A stretch of 61,830 nt of DNA from Candidatus Aminicenantota bacterium (GTDB taxonomy: Bacteria > Acidobacteriota > Aminicenantia > UBA2199), in assembly GCA_020355945.1 (NCBI GenBank), contig CP070627.1, positions 5,653,288 to 5,715,117 on the forward strand. Reading direction: 5' to 3'. Position 1 is the first letter of the stretch; every line of letters begins with the position of its first letter. Below are positions 54,201 to 60,377 of the stretch, piece by piece. The notes beneath the pieces were generated by a model. The model was not told the origin of the DNA. It did no database searches and saw only the letters and a program-made list of their open reading frames with translations. The position numbers and the translations under genes are program-made.

Positions 54201-56407
54201 CCAGTATTGACGGCCAGGCAGAAGTCATCAAAGCTGCTCAACTCATGGCAGAAGTGGAACCTGGAAGTATCACTTATATAGAAGCCCACGGCACAGCTAC
54301 CCGCCTGGGAGATACTGTGGAAATCGAAGCCCTGAAACAGGCTTTTAATACAGGTAAAAAAGGATTCTGCGGCATTGGTACTGTAAAAAGCAATTTAGGT
54401 CATCTCTATTCCGCTGCCGGTGTGGCAGGTTTTATAAAAACCGTATTGAGTCTTAAACACCGCTTGATCCCTCCAAGTCTTCATTTCAAAACTCCTAACC
54501 CGGAGATTGATTTTGAAAACAGCCCCTTCTATGTCAATACAGAGTTAAAAGAATGGAAAAACAACGGTTACCCATTACGGGCTGGTGTCAGTTCGTTTGG
54601 CATCGGCGGTACCAATGCACATGTGATCCTCGAGGAGGCCCCAAAGGGGACAAGGGGGCTTGCCCCCTTGCCTGAATACCATTTAATCCTGTTATCCGCC
54701 AAAACCCCAACCGCCCTGGAACAGCAAACCAAAAATTTAATGGAGTATCTAAATACAAATCCAGGCATTAACCTGGCAGACATGGCTTATACGCTGCAAG
54801 TAGGCAGGAAGCACTTCCCGTACAGGAGAATGTTTGTATGCCCGACACTTGCTGGAAACATCGATAAGCTGTTCCTTTATATCAAAAAGATTCCAACTGG
54901 TTGGTCAAGAGAAGAAAATCGGCCCATAGTGTTTATGTTTTGCGGCCAGGGCTCGCAATATGTGAATATGGGAATTGATCTTTATCGGACAGAATCCATC
55001 TTTCGCAAAGAAATGGACCGTTGTTTCGAAATTATAAAACCCTTGACGGGTTTTGATCTAAAAGAAATCCTTTATCCTGGCGAGGCCACCAGGACACCAG
55101 GACACCAAGAAATCACTACCCTCGCAGTCCGCAGCACGCAACTGGCAACAAATTCTAAAAAGATTTACCAGACCGAAATCACCCAACCGGTGCTTTTTGC
55201 CTTTGAGTATGCGTTGGCAAAATTATTAATGCGCTGGGGAATCAAACCGCGAGCCATGATCGGGTACAGCTTTGGAGAATATATTGCCGCCTGCATCTCC
55301 GGGGTTATCTCCTTAGAAGATGCATTAAAACTGGTCATCATGAGGGGGCGCTTAACTCAACAAACCCCTGCCGGTGCTATGACCAGTGTCCCCCTCCCGG
55401 AAAAAGAACTCAAACCCCTCTTGAATAAAAATTTATGGTTAGCTATTGTCAATGGTCCCACCTGCATTGTTTCCGGTGCAAAAGAGGCGGTGGAAGCCTT
55501 TGAAAAGGAAATGAAGAAAAAGAGAGTATTATGTGTGTCCCTTAATATGTCTCAGGCCATCCATTCCGGGTTGATGGAACCGATTCGAGAAGAATTTGAA
55601 AATAGGATAAGCGAATCCCGGTTTAATAATCCCCAAATCCCATATATATCGAATGTAACTGCTGGATGGATCACCGGGGAAGAAGCCACAAATCCCGGGT
55701 ATTGGGGAGACCATTTGTGTTCCACGGTCCGGTTTTCTGACGGTCTTAAAGAGTTATTGAAAGAGGATAATACCATTTTTATAGAAATCGGACCTGGCAG
55801 GATTTTAGGAATGATGGTAAAAACACACCCGGATAAAAAACCCGGGCATATGGTTCTAAATACTGTCAAACACCAGCAGGAGAAAGTCCGGGATGACTAT
55901 TTTCTATTGGATAAAGTGGGGCAGTTGTGGCTTTGTGGCCAACGCATCAATTGGTCCGAATTTTATGGAGAAGAGAAGAGGAATCGTATATCGCTGCCCA
56001 CATATCCCTTTGAAGGTAAGCGGTATTGGCTTGACAGAGATATCGGGTCTTTCAATATCGGAGCCGGGATCCAGGTGGTTTCGCAGTCATCCGAAACTGC
56101 ACCAGGGCTGGAGCCATCCCCGGGTGTGGAAGACTTAGAGAGTCTTGAGAGGCCAGATGAAAATGATGAAGCTCCCCGCAATGAATCGGAACAAATGATT
56201 GCGCGGATGTGGCAAGAGCTCCTGGGAATCGATCGAATCGGTATTCATGACGATTTCTTTTATTTGAATGGAAGCTCTTTGGTGGCCACGCAATTGATCG
56301 CACGATTAATAGAGGAATACCAGGTGGAAATCCCTATGAACAAATTTTATGAAAATCCCACTATTGCACATTTAGCCGAAGTGATCAAAGAATTATCGGA
56401 GGAATAA
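48239..56407 (+). CDS. Hybrid NRPS/PKS-9: A-PCP-C-A-PCP-KS-AT-ACP
   Basis: About 2722 aa. ATG 48239 has AAGGAG 9 bp upstream; an in-frame ATG at 48194 lacks a ribosome site. The protein starts directly with an A domain (YTSGSTGKPKG near 160; my code DAMHVGLYNK, unassigned), then PCP (near 556) and C (MHHIITDG near 762). A2 (about 1088-1600; code DAETIGTVCK, possibly like the Lys-type code DAESIGSVCK) and PCP (LGGTSLDIF near 1635) follow. The ketosynthase spans about 1710-2134 with TACSTSL, EAHGTAT and KSNLGH, so Cys-His-His is complete. The acyltransferase has GYSFGEY in place of GHSxGE, and QAIHS aligned with malonyl-type HAFHS. The ACP near 2676 reads LNGSSL instead of LGGxSL but keeps its serine. 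No ketoreductase and no thioesterase or reductase follows, so the extender would remain a beta-keto unit and release is unexplained. Confidence 0.94.
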   Translation: MIAKRFEEQVKKNPDKVAVKTGKESITYNELNRYADRIAHKIKETRPNHSSHLQHQLVGLFFKDAVDMIAAVIGILKAGKAYVPLSSDYPPQRLSYMISHSELSLILTDSPSINLAKKIVTGNPVVICDVGKLEVVKTSPFCPDGSHGYTGKDEELMYILYTSGSTGKPKGVMQSQRSVLYFIDRYAENLSITHNDRMTLFSSFSHDAAVMDLYGALLKGATLFPLNIMDLTDFSSLSQWLIKEGITIWHSVPTVYRYFVRSLNTNVKETYPQLRFIVLGGEAVIRYDIEMFYKLFPYAVLYNLYGQTESSYNSGMMITPQNTAHQTTITLGEVVKGTRIFVLDGDGRPVDALETGEIIVASPYVSPGYWKDGKATRESFREHPRFGRLYRTGDLGCLLLDGRIEFVGRKDSQVKIRGFRVELGEIETFLRTHPAIHDAVVGSKVDDADDKYLCAYIVLNPTGTFEKMSVTADLREYLSLQLPDYMVPTYFVQLDRLPLTATGKVDRKALPEPKAEVESRCVAPRDAIEEKMIRIWSKILGMPPAIGIDDNFFQLGGHSLKATLLAAAIHKELKVKLPLAVIFKTPTIRELSEYTRGSVIKKYTAIEPVEKKEYYPLSSAQTRFYILQRVTPESTAYNMTQLHQLAGNVKKEKFEDALKALIERHETLRTCFQLIGGQPVQRIHDEVEFEIEYYDENLNTPRPLRGHPSQEGNKSASHAPCPMLHASTIKNFIRPFDLSQAPLLRLGLIRISQNRHILMFTMHHIITDGTSMTIFLREFMALYSGGDLPLLALQYKDFAQWQSDRLKSGKLKEQEAYWLERFSGELPVLNMPTDFPRPPVQSFEGDRFNFILEKSLTPHLNRLIRETGTTLNMVLLAVYNILLARYTGQEDIIIGTTIAGRSHTELENIIGLLIETLALRNYPSGDRTFGEFLNNVKQGTLEAYENQDYPFKELIKRVGAENEISRNPVFDGMLIVQNFEVTDFELEGLRFFSYEFPEDEAQHMSKVDFTLSAVESGEEIYFDLEYCTRLYKRETMELFAQHFINIIKEIVKDPGIRLSAVQMISENEKNQLLEEFNNTALEYTRSKMVHESFARQADRTPDYIALSGALRADLNAFGEENSFTYRELNKKSDQLAYVLKEKGVQPDTIVGIMVEPSVEMVIGLLGILKSGGAYLPIDADYPEDRIKYMLEDSKVKVLLAAPETEVKVEVEERCGQPQELTVETSLSTLTCQVSPANLAYVIYTSGTTGRPKGVLVEHQNLTAYINAFEKEFHLREDDTVVQQVSYAFDAFVEELYPILLKGGKLAIPGREVIKDIQVLCNFIEKHRVTMITCSPQLLNELNNFSNRLDSLRILISGGDRLKAEYIGNFMGVGEVYNTYGPTESAVCATYYRCPRDSQIASNVPIGKPITNYQVYILNKYGNLLPVGVGGELCVAGGGVTRGYLNKPELTNSKFQIPNFRQMSYMSHMSHMSYIYKTGDLARWLNDGNIEFLGRIDRQVKIRGYRIELGEIENCLMRLDHIDEAVVVEGVRTSGQNYLAAYVVCRESPDLAEVKNQLARQLPDYMVPPYIMEIEEIPLTSPGKVDRRRLPRADVRPDQPYAAPESNKEKIVAEIWKEVLEKDRVGLEDNFFDLGGTSLDIFKINTRINEKFNRQIPVVAMFQHSTVRTLARYLGEEENEKGISWEKQKELSEALDKSKATLAAGGKSTGLEIAVIGMAGIFPGSHNIAEFWENLKNGVEGIGFFTDEELQAEGIAAETLKNPNYIKARGIIQGAEYFDSSFFGYTPLEARIMDPQMRIFTHCIWHALEDAGYDPFSFDRRIGLYAGASPNLQWEGLISFSSIGQGLDAFMVAQLADKDFMCTHISYKLNLKGPSVSIQTACSTSLVAIHWAVQGLLHGECEMALAGGVSVNSPSKRGYFYKEGMIYSNDGHNKTFDSEATGSVFGDGAGVVVLKRLEEATADRDNIYAVIKGSAINNDGFRKVGYTAPSIDGQAEVIKAAQLMAEVEPGSITYIEAHGTATRLGDTVEIEALKQAFNTGKKGFCGIGTVKSNLGHLYSAAGVAGFIKTVLSLKHRLIPPSLHFKTPNPEIDFENSPFYVNTELKEWKNNGYPLRAGVSSFGIGGTNAHVILEEAPKGTRGLAPLPEYHLILLSAKTPTALEQQTKNLMEYLNTNPGINLADMAYTLQVGRKHFPYRRMFVCPTLAGNIDKLFLYIKKIPTGWSREENRPIVFMFCGQGSQYVNMGIDLYRTESIFRKEMDRCFEIIKPLTGFDLKEILYPGEATRTPGHQEITTLAVRSTQLATNSKKIYQTEITQPVLFAFEYALAKLLMRWGIKPRAMIGYSFGEYIAACISGVISLEDALKLVIMRGRLTQQTPAGAMTSVPLPEKELKPLLNKNLWLAIVNGPTCIVSGAKEAVEAFEKEMKKKRVLCVSLNMSQAIHSGLMEPIREEFENRISESRFNNPQIPYISNVTAGWITGEEATNPGYWGDHLCSTVRFSDGLKELLKEDNTIFIEIGPGRILGMMVKTHPDKKPGHMVLNTVKHQQEKVRDDYFLLDKVGQLWLCGQRINWSEFYGEEKRNRISLPTYPFEGKRYWLDRDIGSFNIGAGIQVVSQSSETAPGLEPSPGVEDLESLERPDENDEAPRNESEQMIARMWQELLGIDRIGIHDDFFYLNGSSLVATQLIARLIEEYQVEIPMNKFYENPTIAHLAEVIKELSEE
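50279..50449 (+). repeat. 171-bp near-identical segment, copy 2 (NRPS/PKS-9 C loop)
   Basis: Partner of 9256-9426, same length and same position within a different C domain about 41 kb away. This suggests recent recombination or gene conversion. Confidence 0.85.
52586..52660 (+). repeat. AATTCCAAATTCC and ATGTCCCAT tandems before YKTGD in NRPS/PKS-9
   Basis: Two repeat families lie side by side in one A6-A7 loop, encoding KFQIPN and a Met-Ser-Tyr/His run. Similar words occur at 5088, 46087 (first family) and 945 (second). Confidence 0.75.
54644..54670 (+). repeat. 27-bp palindromic repeat in the KS-AT linker
   Basis: Third copy of the repeat seen at 1912 and 10588, again read in the frame giving GTRGLAPL, here directly after the ketosynthase. 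Confidence 0.75.
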
Positions 56408-56431
56408 AAAATTCGAAATAGGAGGTAACAC

Positions 56432-58678
56432 ATGTTTAAACGATTTTTGGTTGTCATTGGAATTAGTATAGTAATGATGGGGACCACCAGTTTGTTGTGG
56501 CCAGTGGAGTTATTGGAAGATGGTAAAGTCATCATCCCGGATAAAGTTTCCGGTTCCATAACCATTGACGGTGAATTGGATGAAGAGGTGTGGCAGCAGC
56601 CGCCGATCAACCGGGAATTCAAAACCTTTTTTCCCACTCCTGGTCAGTCAATGGGTGTGGATACAAAGATTTGGGCAGCTTATGATAAAGGAAACCTCTA
56701 TTTTGCTATCCGGTGTTGGGACCCGGAGCCGGACAAGATCAAGACCTCCGTTGCCCGGAGGGATACCATTTCCAGGGATGATTATGTGGCAATTTTACTT
56801 GATACGTTAGGAACACGCCAGGCCAGTCATGAATTTTTTGTCAATCCCAGCGGCATCCAGATGGACGCTGTCAACTCAGCGGTTAGCCGTATGGATATAA
56901 CCCCGGATTTTGTTTGGGACAGTGCGGGTAAGATTATTGCTGAAGGTTACCAGGTGGAAGTATGTATCCCGTTGGAGAGTATCCGGTACCAGGGGAGTAA
57001 AGGTAAGACCCGGGAGGTGAGAATGGGGGTTGTTTTTCTTCGCTCGGTTCCCCATATGGGAATTGGGGGCGCCTGGCCTGAGCGTCAACCTGGCCAGACA
57101 TTTTTTAACGTTATGGCAACCCTTATATATACGGGGCTCAAAAAGAGCGGCCTTAAATTGGAAATACTACCGAATTTTACCTACAGCAGGAACTCTGAAA
57201 GGATGGAAGCGGATACCTGGGATAAAAGTATGGATAACAATATTGGGATGGCCTTAAAGTACGGTATTACTTCCGCCATCACGGCGGAAGCCACGGTAAA
57301 CCCGGATTTCAGCCAGGTGGAGAGCGATGTGTTCCAGGTGGAAGTCAATCGTAGGTATCCCTTATTTTTCAGCGAGAAGCGGCCGTTTTTTATGGAAAGC
57401 CAGGAGGTATTGGATTTTACTATTGTCCACGATGACATGGCGTCGCTGCTGGAGTATGGAATGATGGTATCACCGATTCATACGCGGCGCATCCTGGACC
57501 CTGGTTGGGCGGTGAAATTCAGCGGTTCCTCCGGCAGGATGAACTTTGCATTTTTGGCAGCCAACGACCGTTCAGCCGGCCGTGCCTGGGATGTGGGAAT
57601 TAATCCTAATGAAGGAAAATCCGCACTCTTTGGCATTGTCAGGGCCAAATATAACCTTGGCTCGGATAACTCCCTGGGAATCCTTTACACCGGTCGTCAT
57701 TTTGAAGGGCAGCGCAATGATGTCGGGGGCATGGACCTCAAATACCGGTTCTCCAAACACCTCAGGGTGGGTTTGTCATATTTTCACAGCGCCACCCGAC
57801 AGAGGGAAGACACTCCCGTGAATGAAGGTGACGGATGGAATGCGATTGTGAAATATGTTAGCCCCCGGGTTATTTTTATGACCTCCTATGAGCGGTATGA
57901 TACTGATTTTTTTATGGCCACGGCATTCCAGAACCGGGTGGGTATCAGTCGGTTCTGGCTGGGAATCGGCCCGTATATTAATGTAAAAATAAAACAATTC
58001 CCCTGGCTCAAACGGATTGTACCCTATTTCCATTACGCCCACCTTCATGACCTGGGTACTAAAATGAACGATATCAGCCGTGTATATGGTTTGTACATGA
58101 ATTTTAGACCCCGAAGCGAACTCTATCTCGAATACCGCGTCGAAGATGAAGCATGGAAAGGCAGGCTTTTTGATAAAAATTACTTTATTGCCTTAGGATA
58201 TATTCAACTGTTCAAATGGTTATATTTAAATGGTACTCTATACATAGGCGGTCAAATTTACTATGATGCAGACGACCCATTTGTGGGTAATGACCGCACC
58301 ATCGACATCGGCCTTACCCTGGAACCCGGTATCAAGCTAAAGATGGGCCTTAATTATTTGCATTCCCACTTCAAAGATAGACAGACACACCAAAAGATTT
58401 ATTCCCTGGACATTTACAATTTGCACACCACCTATCAATTCAACAAGTATTTCTTCCTGCGTGGAATTATTCGATACGACAGTTTACAGGAAAAATTATT
58501 AACCGATTTTCTTGCCTCCTTTACCCTGATCCCCGGGACAGTGGTGCATTTGGGTTACGGCTCTCTTTATTTGAAAAACCAGTGGCAAAATAACATGTGG
58601 ATTCCCGGTCAGGGATACCTTTTGAAAATGAAGGAAGGGATATTTTTTAAAGCCAGTTACCTGTGGAGAATCAAGTAG
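56432..58678 (+). CDS. Outer-membrane DUF5916 protein with CBM9-like N-terminal domain
   Basis: 748 aa, 24 bp behind the last synthetase, with AGGAGG and a good spacing before ATG. An N-terminal hydrophobic stretch (FLVVIGISIVMMGTTSLLW) is a signal peptide. Residues about 35-230 resemble the CBM9-like sugar-binding fold that opens DUF5916 proteins (ITIDGELDEEVWQQ, RRDTISRDDYVAILLD, FFVNPSGIQMDA). The middle has PDFSQVESDVFQVEVN and FFSEKRPFFMES, typical of DUF5916. The C-terminal half is rich in alternating aromatic/polar strands, as in a beta barrel. Exact role is unknown. The tight spacing suggests transcription with the NRPS genes, so it could serve export or uptake of the product, but such genes are also common elsewhere in related genomes. 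Confidence 0.85.
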   Translation: MFKRFLVVIGISIVMMGTTSLLWPVELLEDGKVIIPDKVSGSITIDGELDEEVWQQPPINREFKTFFPTPGQSMGVDTKIWAAYDKGNLYFAIRCWDPEPDKIKTSVARRDTISRDDYVAILLDTLGTRQASHEFFVNPSGIQMDAVNSAVSRMDITPDFVWDSAGKIIAEGYQVEVCIPLESIRYQGSKGKTREVRMGVVFLRSVPHMGIGGAWPERQPGQTFFNVMATLIYTGLKKSGLKLEILPNFTYSRNSERMEADTWDKSMDNNIGMALKYGITSAITAEATVNPDFSQVESDVFQVEVNRRYPLFFSEKRPFFMESQEVLDFTIVHDDMASLLEYGMMVSPIHTRRILDPGWAVKFSGSSGRMNFAFLAANDRSAGRAWDVGINPNEGKSALFGIVRAKYNLGSDNSLGILYTGRHFEGQRNDVGGMDLKYRFSKHLRVGLSYFHSATRQREDTPVNEGDGWNAIVKYVSPRVIFMTSYERYDTDFFMATAFQNRVGISRFWLGIGPYINVKIKQFPWLKRIVPYFHYAHLHDLGTKMNDISRVYGLYMNFRPRSELYLEYRVEDEAWKGRLFDKNYFIALGYIQLFKWLYLNGTLYIGGQIYYDADDPFVGNDRTIDIGLTLEPGIKLKMGLNYLHSHFKDRQTHQKIYSLDIYNLHTTYQFNKYFFLRGIIRYDSLQEKLLTDFLASFTLIPGTVVHLGYGSLYLKNQWQNNMWIPGQGYLLKMKEGIFFKASYLWRIK

Positions 58679-58750
58679 TCCAGGAAACACACGAAAAACA
58701 CCATAAAAAAATTGGAATGATGGAATGTTGGAATAAGCAGAATAGTTGGT

Positions 58751-58777
58751 TTCGTGTAAATTCGTGAAATTCGTGGG
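58751..58777 (+). repeat. Intergenic AATTCGTG tandem repeat
   Basis: Three units (TTCGTGTAAA, TTCGTGAAA, TTCGTGGG) fill part of the 122-bp gap before the DUF1579-like gene. The opposite strand reads CACGAATT, also seen within NRPS-3 near 16828. Confidence 0.6.
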
Positions 58778-58800
58778 CTGAAAATTAAAGGAGAATGAAG

Positions 58801-59427
58801 ATGAAAATTATCAAACATGTAATCGTTAGCCTGTTTGCGTTGGTTTTATTTTTTGTGAATTCAGTACCAGGAGCGGCGGTCTTTGCTGAGGAACAAAACA
58901 AGGAATTATCCGAAGAACAACAAAAAGTGATGAAACTCTGGCAGAAATACACCACCCCTGGCGAGAACCACAAACACCTTGAATATTATATCGGTGACTG
59001 GGAAAGCATCCAAAAAATTTTCCCGGAACCTGGTGCCGAACCTGTAATTAGAAAACAGGAGATTAATGTTAAATCGATTTTTGGAGGCCGTTTCCTTAAA
59101 GCTCATATTAAGGGTAAGAATGAGATAATGGGAATCTCCCCTGAGACTATCGTTATTACCGGTTATGATAATTATAAGAAAGAATTTTTTGCCCTATCGT
59201 ATGGTAACATGGGTACCCGTTATCATATCACTTGCGGAACACTGGATAAAACCGGTAAGATCAGGACTGAAACAGGGGGCTTTGATGATCTCATCACAGG
59301 AAAGAAAATCAAAGTCAAAGCAGTCACCACGATTATCGACCGTGACAAATACGTTTACCTGTTGTATCAAATCGATCCCAGCGGGAATGAGAGCAGGTTA
59401 ATGGAGATTACCTACACCCGGAAGTAA
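58801..59427 (+). CDS. Exported DUF1579-like protein
   Basis: 208 aa from ATG 58801, chosen because GGAG lies 7 bp upstream; the ATG two codons earlier is too close to that site. A signal peptide is evident (VIVSLFALVLFFVNSVPGAAVFA). The mature part has YYIGDWESIQKIF, GGRFLKAHIKG, TGYDNYKKEFFALSYGNMG and a C-terminal YLLYQIDPSGNESRLMEITYTRK, the layout of DUF1579/lipocalin-like small secreted proteins. Function is unknown. It lies 122 bp after the barrel gene with repeats in between, so it may be a separate unit. Confidence 0.75.
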   Translation: MKIIKHVIVSLFALVLFFVNSVPGAAVFAEEQNKELSEEQQKVMKLWQKYTTPGENHKHLEYYIGDWESIQKIFPEPGAEPVIRKQEINVKSIFGGRFLKAHIKGKNEIMGISPETIVITGYDNYKKEFFALSYGNMGTRYHITCGTLDKTGKIRTETGGFDDLITGKKIKVKAVTTIIDRDKYVYLLYQIDPSGNESRLMEITYTRK

Positions 59428-59522
59428 TAGACAGTTCGCCCGAAAATAGCGTTCCAATGCGCGGAATCTTTTTAATATTGATTTATTCATCATGACTATA
59501 TTATAGCATATTCATTACAAAA

Positions 59523-59572
59523 TGCGAAATTTACTTCGCAAAATGTCAACAAAATGCGAAGTTTACTTCGCA
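59523..59572. repeat. Two tandem inverted repeats TGCGAA-N6-TTCGCA
   Basis: TGCGAA...TTCGCA occurs at 59523-59540 and 59555-59572, a 32-bp period, with similar AAAATG/AAAATGT flanks. It lies in the 215-bp gap between converging genes. It could be an operator for an absent neighbour, a dispersed repeat, or part of a terminator region; no T-run follows. Confidence 0.6.
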
Positions 59573-59642
59573 AAATGTAAGAACCAATTGGTTTGGAATT
59601 TGGTTATGGCCTGTCCGGGCTGTGTTCCCTGGGGCAGAAAAA

Positions 59643-60323
59643 TTATTTTCGAAAAGAGACCGTGTTTTTCTGATCCATCATTAAGATGGTCATGTCCAGG
59701 AACCTGGCAACATAGTAGAAGGTTTCCGGGCGGAAAAACGATATATGCGTGGGATCGCGGCGGTACCACCAATCTTTGAAGACAGTCTGGCAAGGCAGTT
59801 GGTCCGGGGTAGCGGAGAGTTCATACACCGGATGAAATAACGTCATCACAGCTAAAATTCCCCCCGCTTTTAAATGATCTTTTAGCATCCGCAGCGTCTC
59901 AAGGGGGTCTTTGAGATGCTCCAGGACTTCAGTACAGGTGATGAGGTCATAGGTTTTTTCCAGGTACACCTTTTCCGGGGCAAAATAGATGTCGTAGATG
60001 TCTGTTTCATACCCCATCTCCCTTAAAAGCCGTGATAAAACCGGCCCAGGTCCACTGCCAAAATCCAGGGTGGTTTTAATGTTTTGATGAAACGGAGTAA
60101 TGCTTTTATTGATAAATGTTTTAAGCATATTAACATAGCCGGTATCTTCTAAGGTATTGGTGTGGCGCAGGTAGCGTTGTTGTTCTTGTTCCGGGACCAG
60201 GATTTTCTCATCATCCATGAATATAAACCTGCAATTACTGCAATAATAATAATTGACGGCAAATTGTTCGTCATAGATAGTCCTAACGTCGTGAGAGCAA
60301 ATTTTACATAATCCTTCAATCAT
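59643..60323 (-). CDS. Class I SAM-dependent methyltransferase with N-terminal zinc ribbon
   Basis: 226 aa on the minus strand, converging on the DUF1579-like gene. Two cysteine pairs (CKIC near 6-9, CSNC near 28-31) form a small zinc ribbon. The SAM-binding motif is LDFGSGPGPVL, then CTEVLEHLKDP and AGGILAVMTLFHPV, typical of methyltransferase type 11/12 folds. The purine-rich AGGAACAGGAA precedes the start. The substrate is unknown. Opposite orientation and two intervening genes make a role in the peptide pathway uncertain. Confidence 0.85.
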   Translation of the reverse strand: MIEGLCKICSHDVRTIYDEQFAVNYYYCSNCRFIFMDDEKILVPEQEQQRYLRHTNTLEDTGYVNMLKTFINKSITPFHQNIKTTLDFGSGPGPVLSRLLREMGYETDIYDIYFAPEKVYLEKTYDLITCTEVLEHLKDPLETLRMLKDHLKAGGILAVMTLFHPVYELSATPDQLPCQTVFKDWWYRRDPTHISFFRPETFYYVARFLDMTILMMDQKNTVSFRK

Positions 60324-60349
60324 TTCCTGTTCCTGTTCCTATTTTTTTA

Positions 60350-60376
60350 GCCACAGAGGTCACAGAGGTCACAGAG
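60350..60376. repeat. Intergenic CCACAGAGGT tandem repeat
   Basis: About three units of CACAGAGGT fill the 54-bp gap between the methyltransferase and the hydrolase genes. The same family is translated inside NRPS-1 and NRPS-8. Confidence 0.75.
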
Positions 60377-60377
60377 T

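Noticed and set aside
56200..56407. Last carrier domain as inactive because of LNGSSL
   Set aside because: The Gly-to-Asn change is next to the site, but the phosphopantetheine serine and surrounding DDFF and SLVATQL context are kept.
58679..58800. Promoter or terminator in the gap before the DUF1579-like gene
   Set aside because: The gap is occupied by tandem CACGAA/TTCGTG repeats. I see no stem followed by a T-run and no clear -35/-10 pair.
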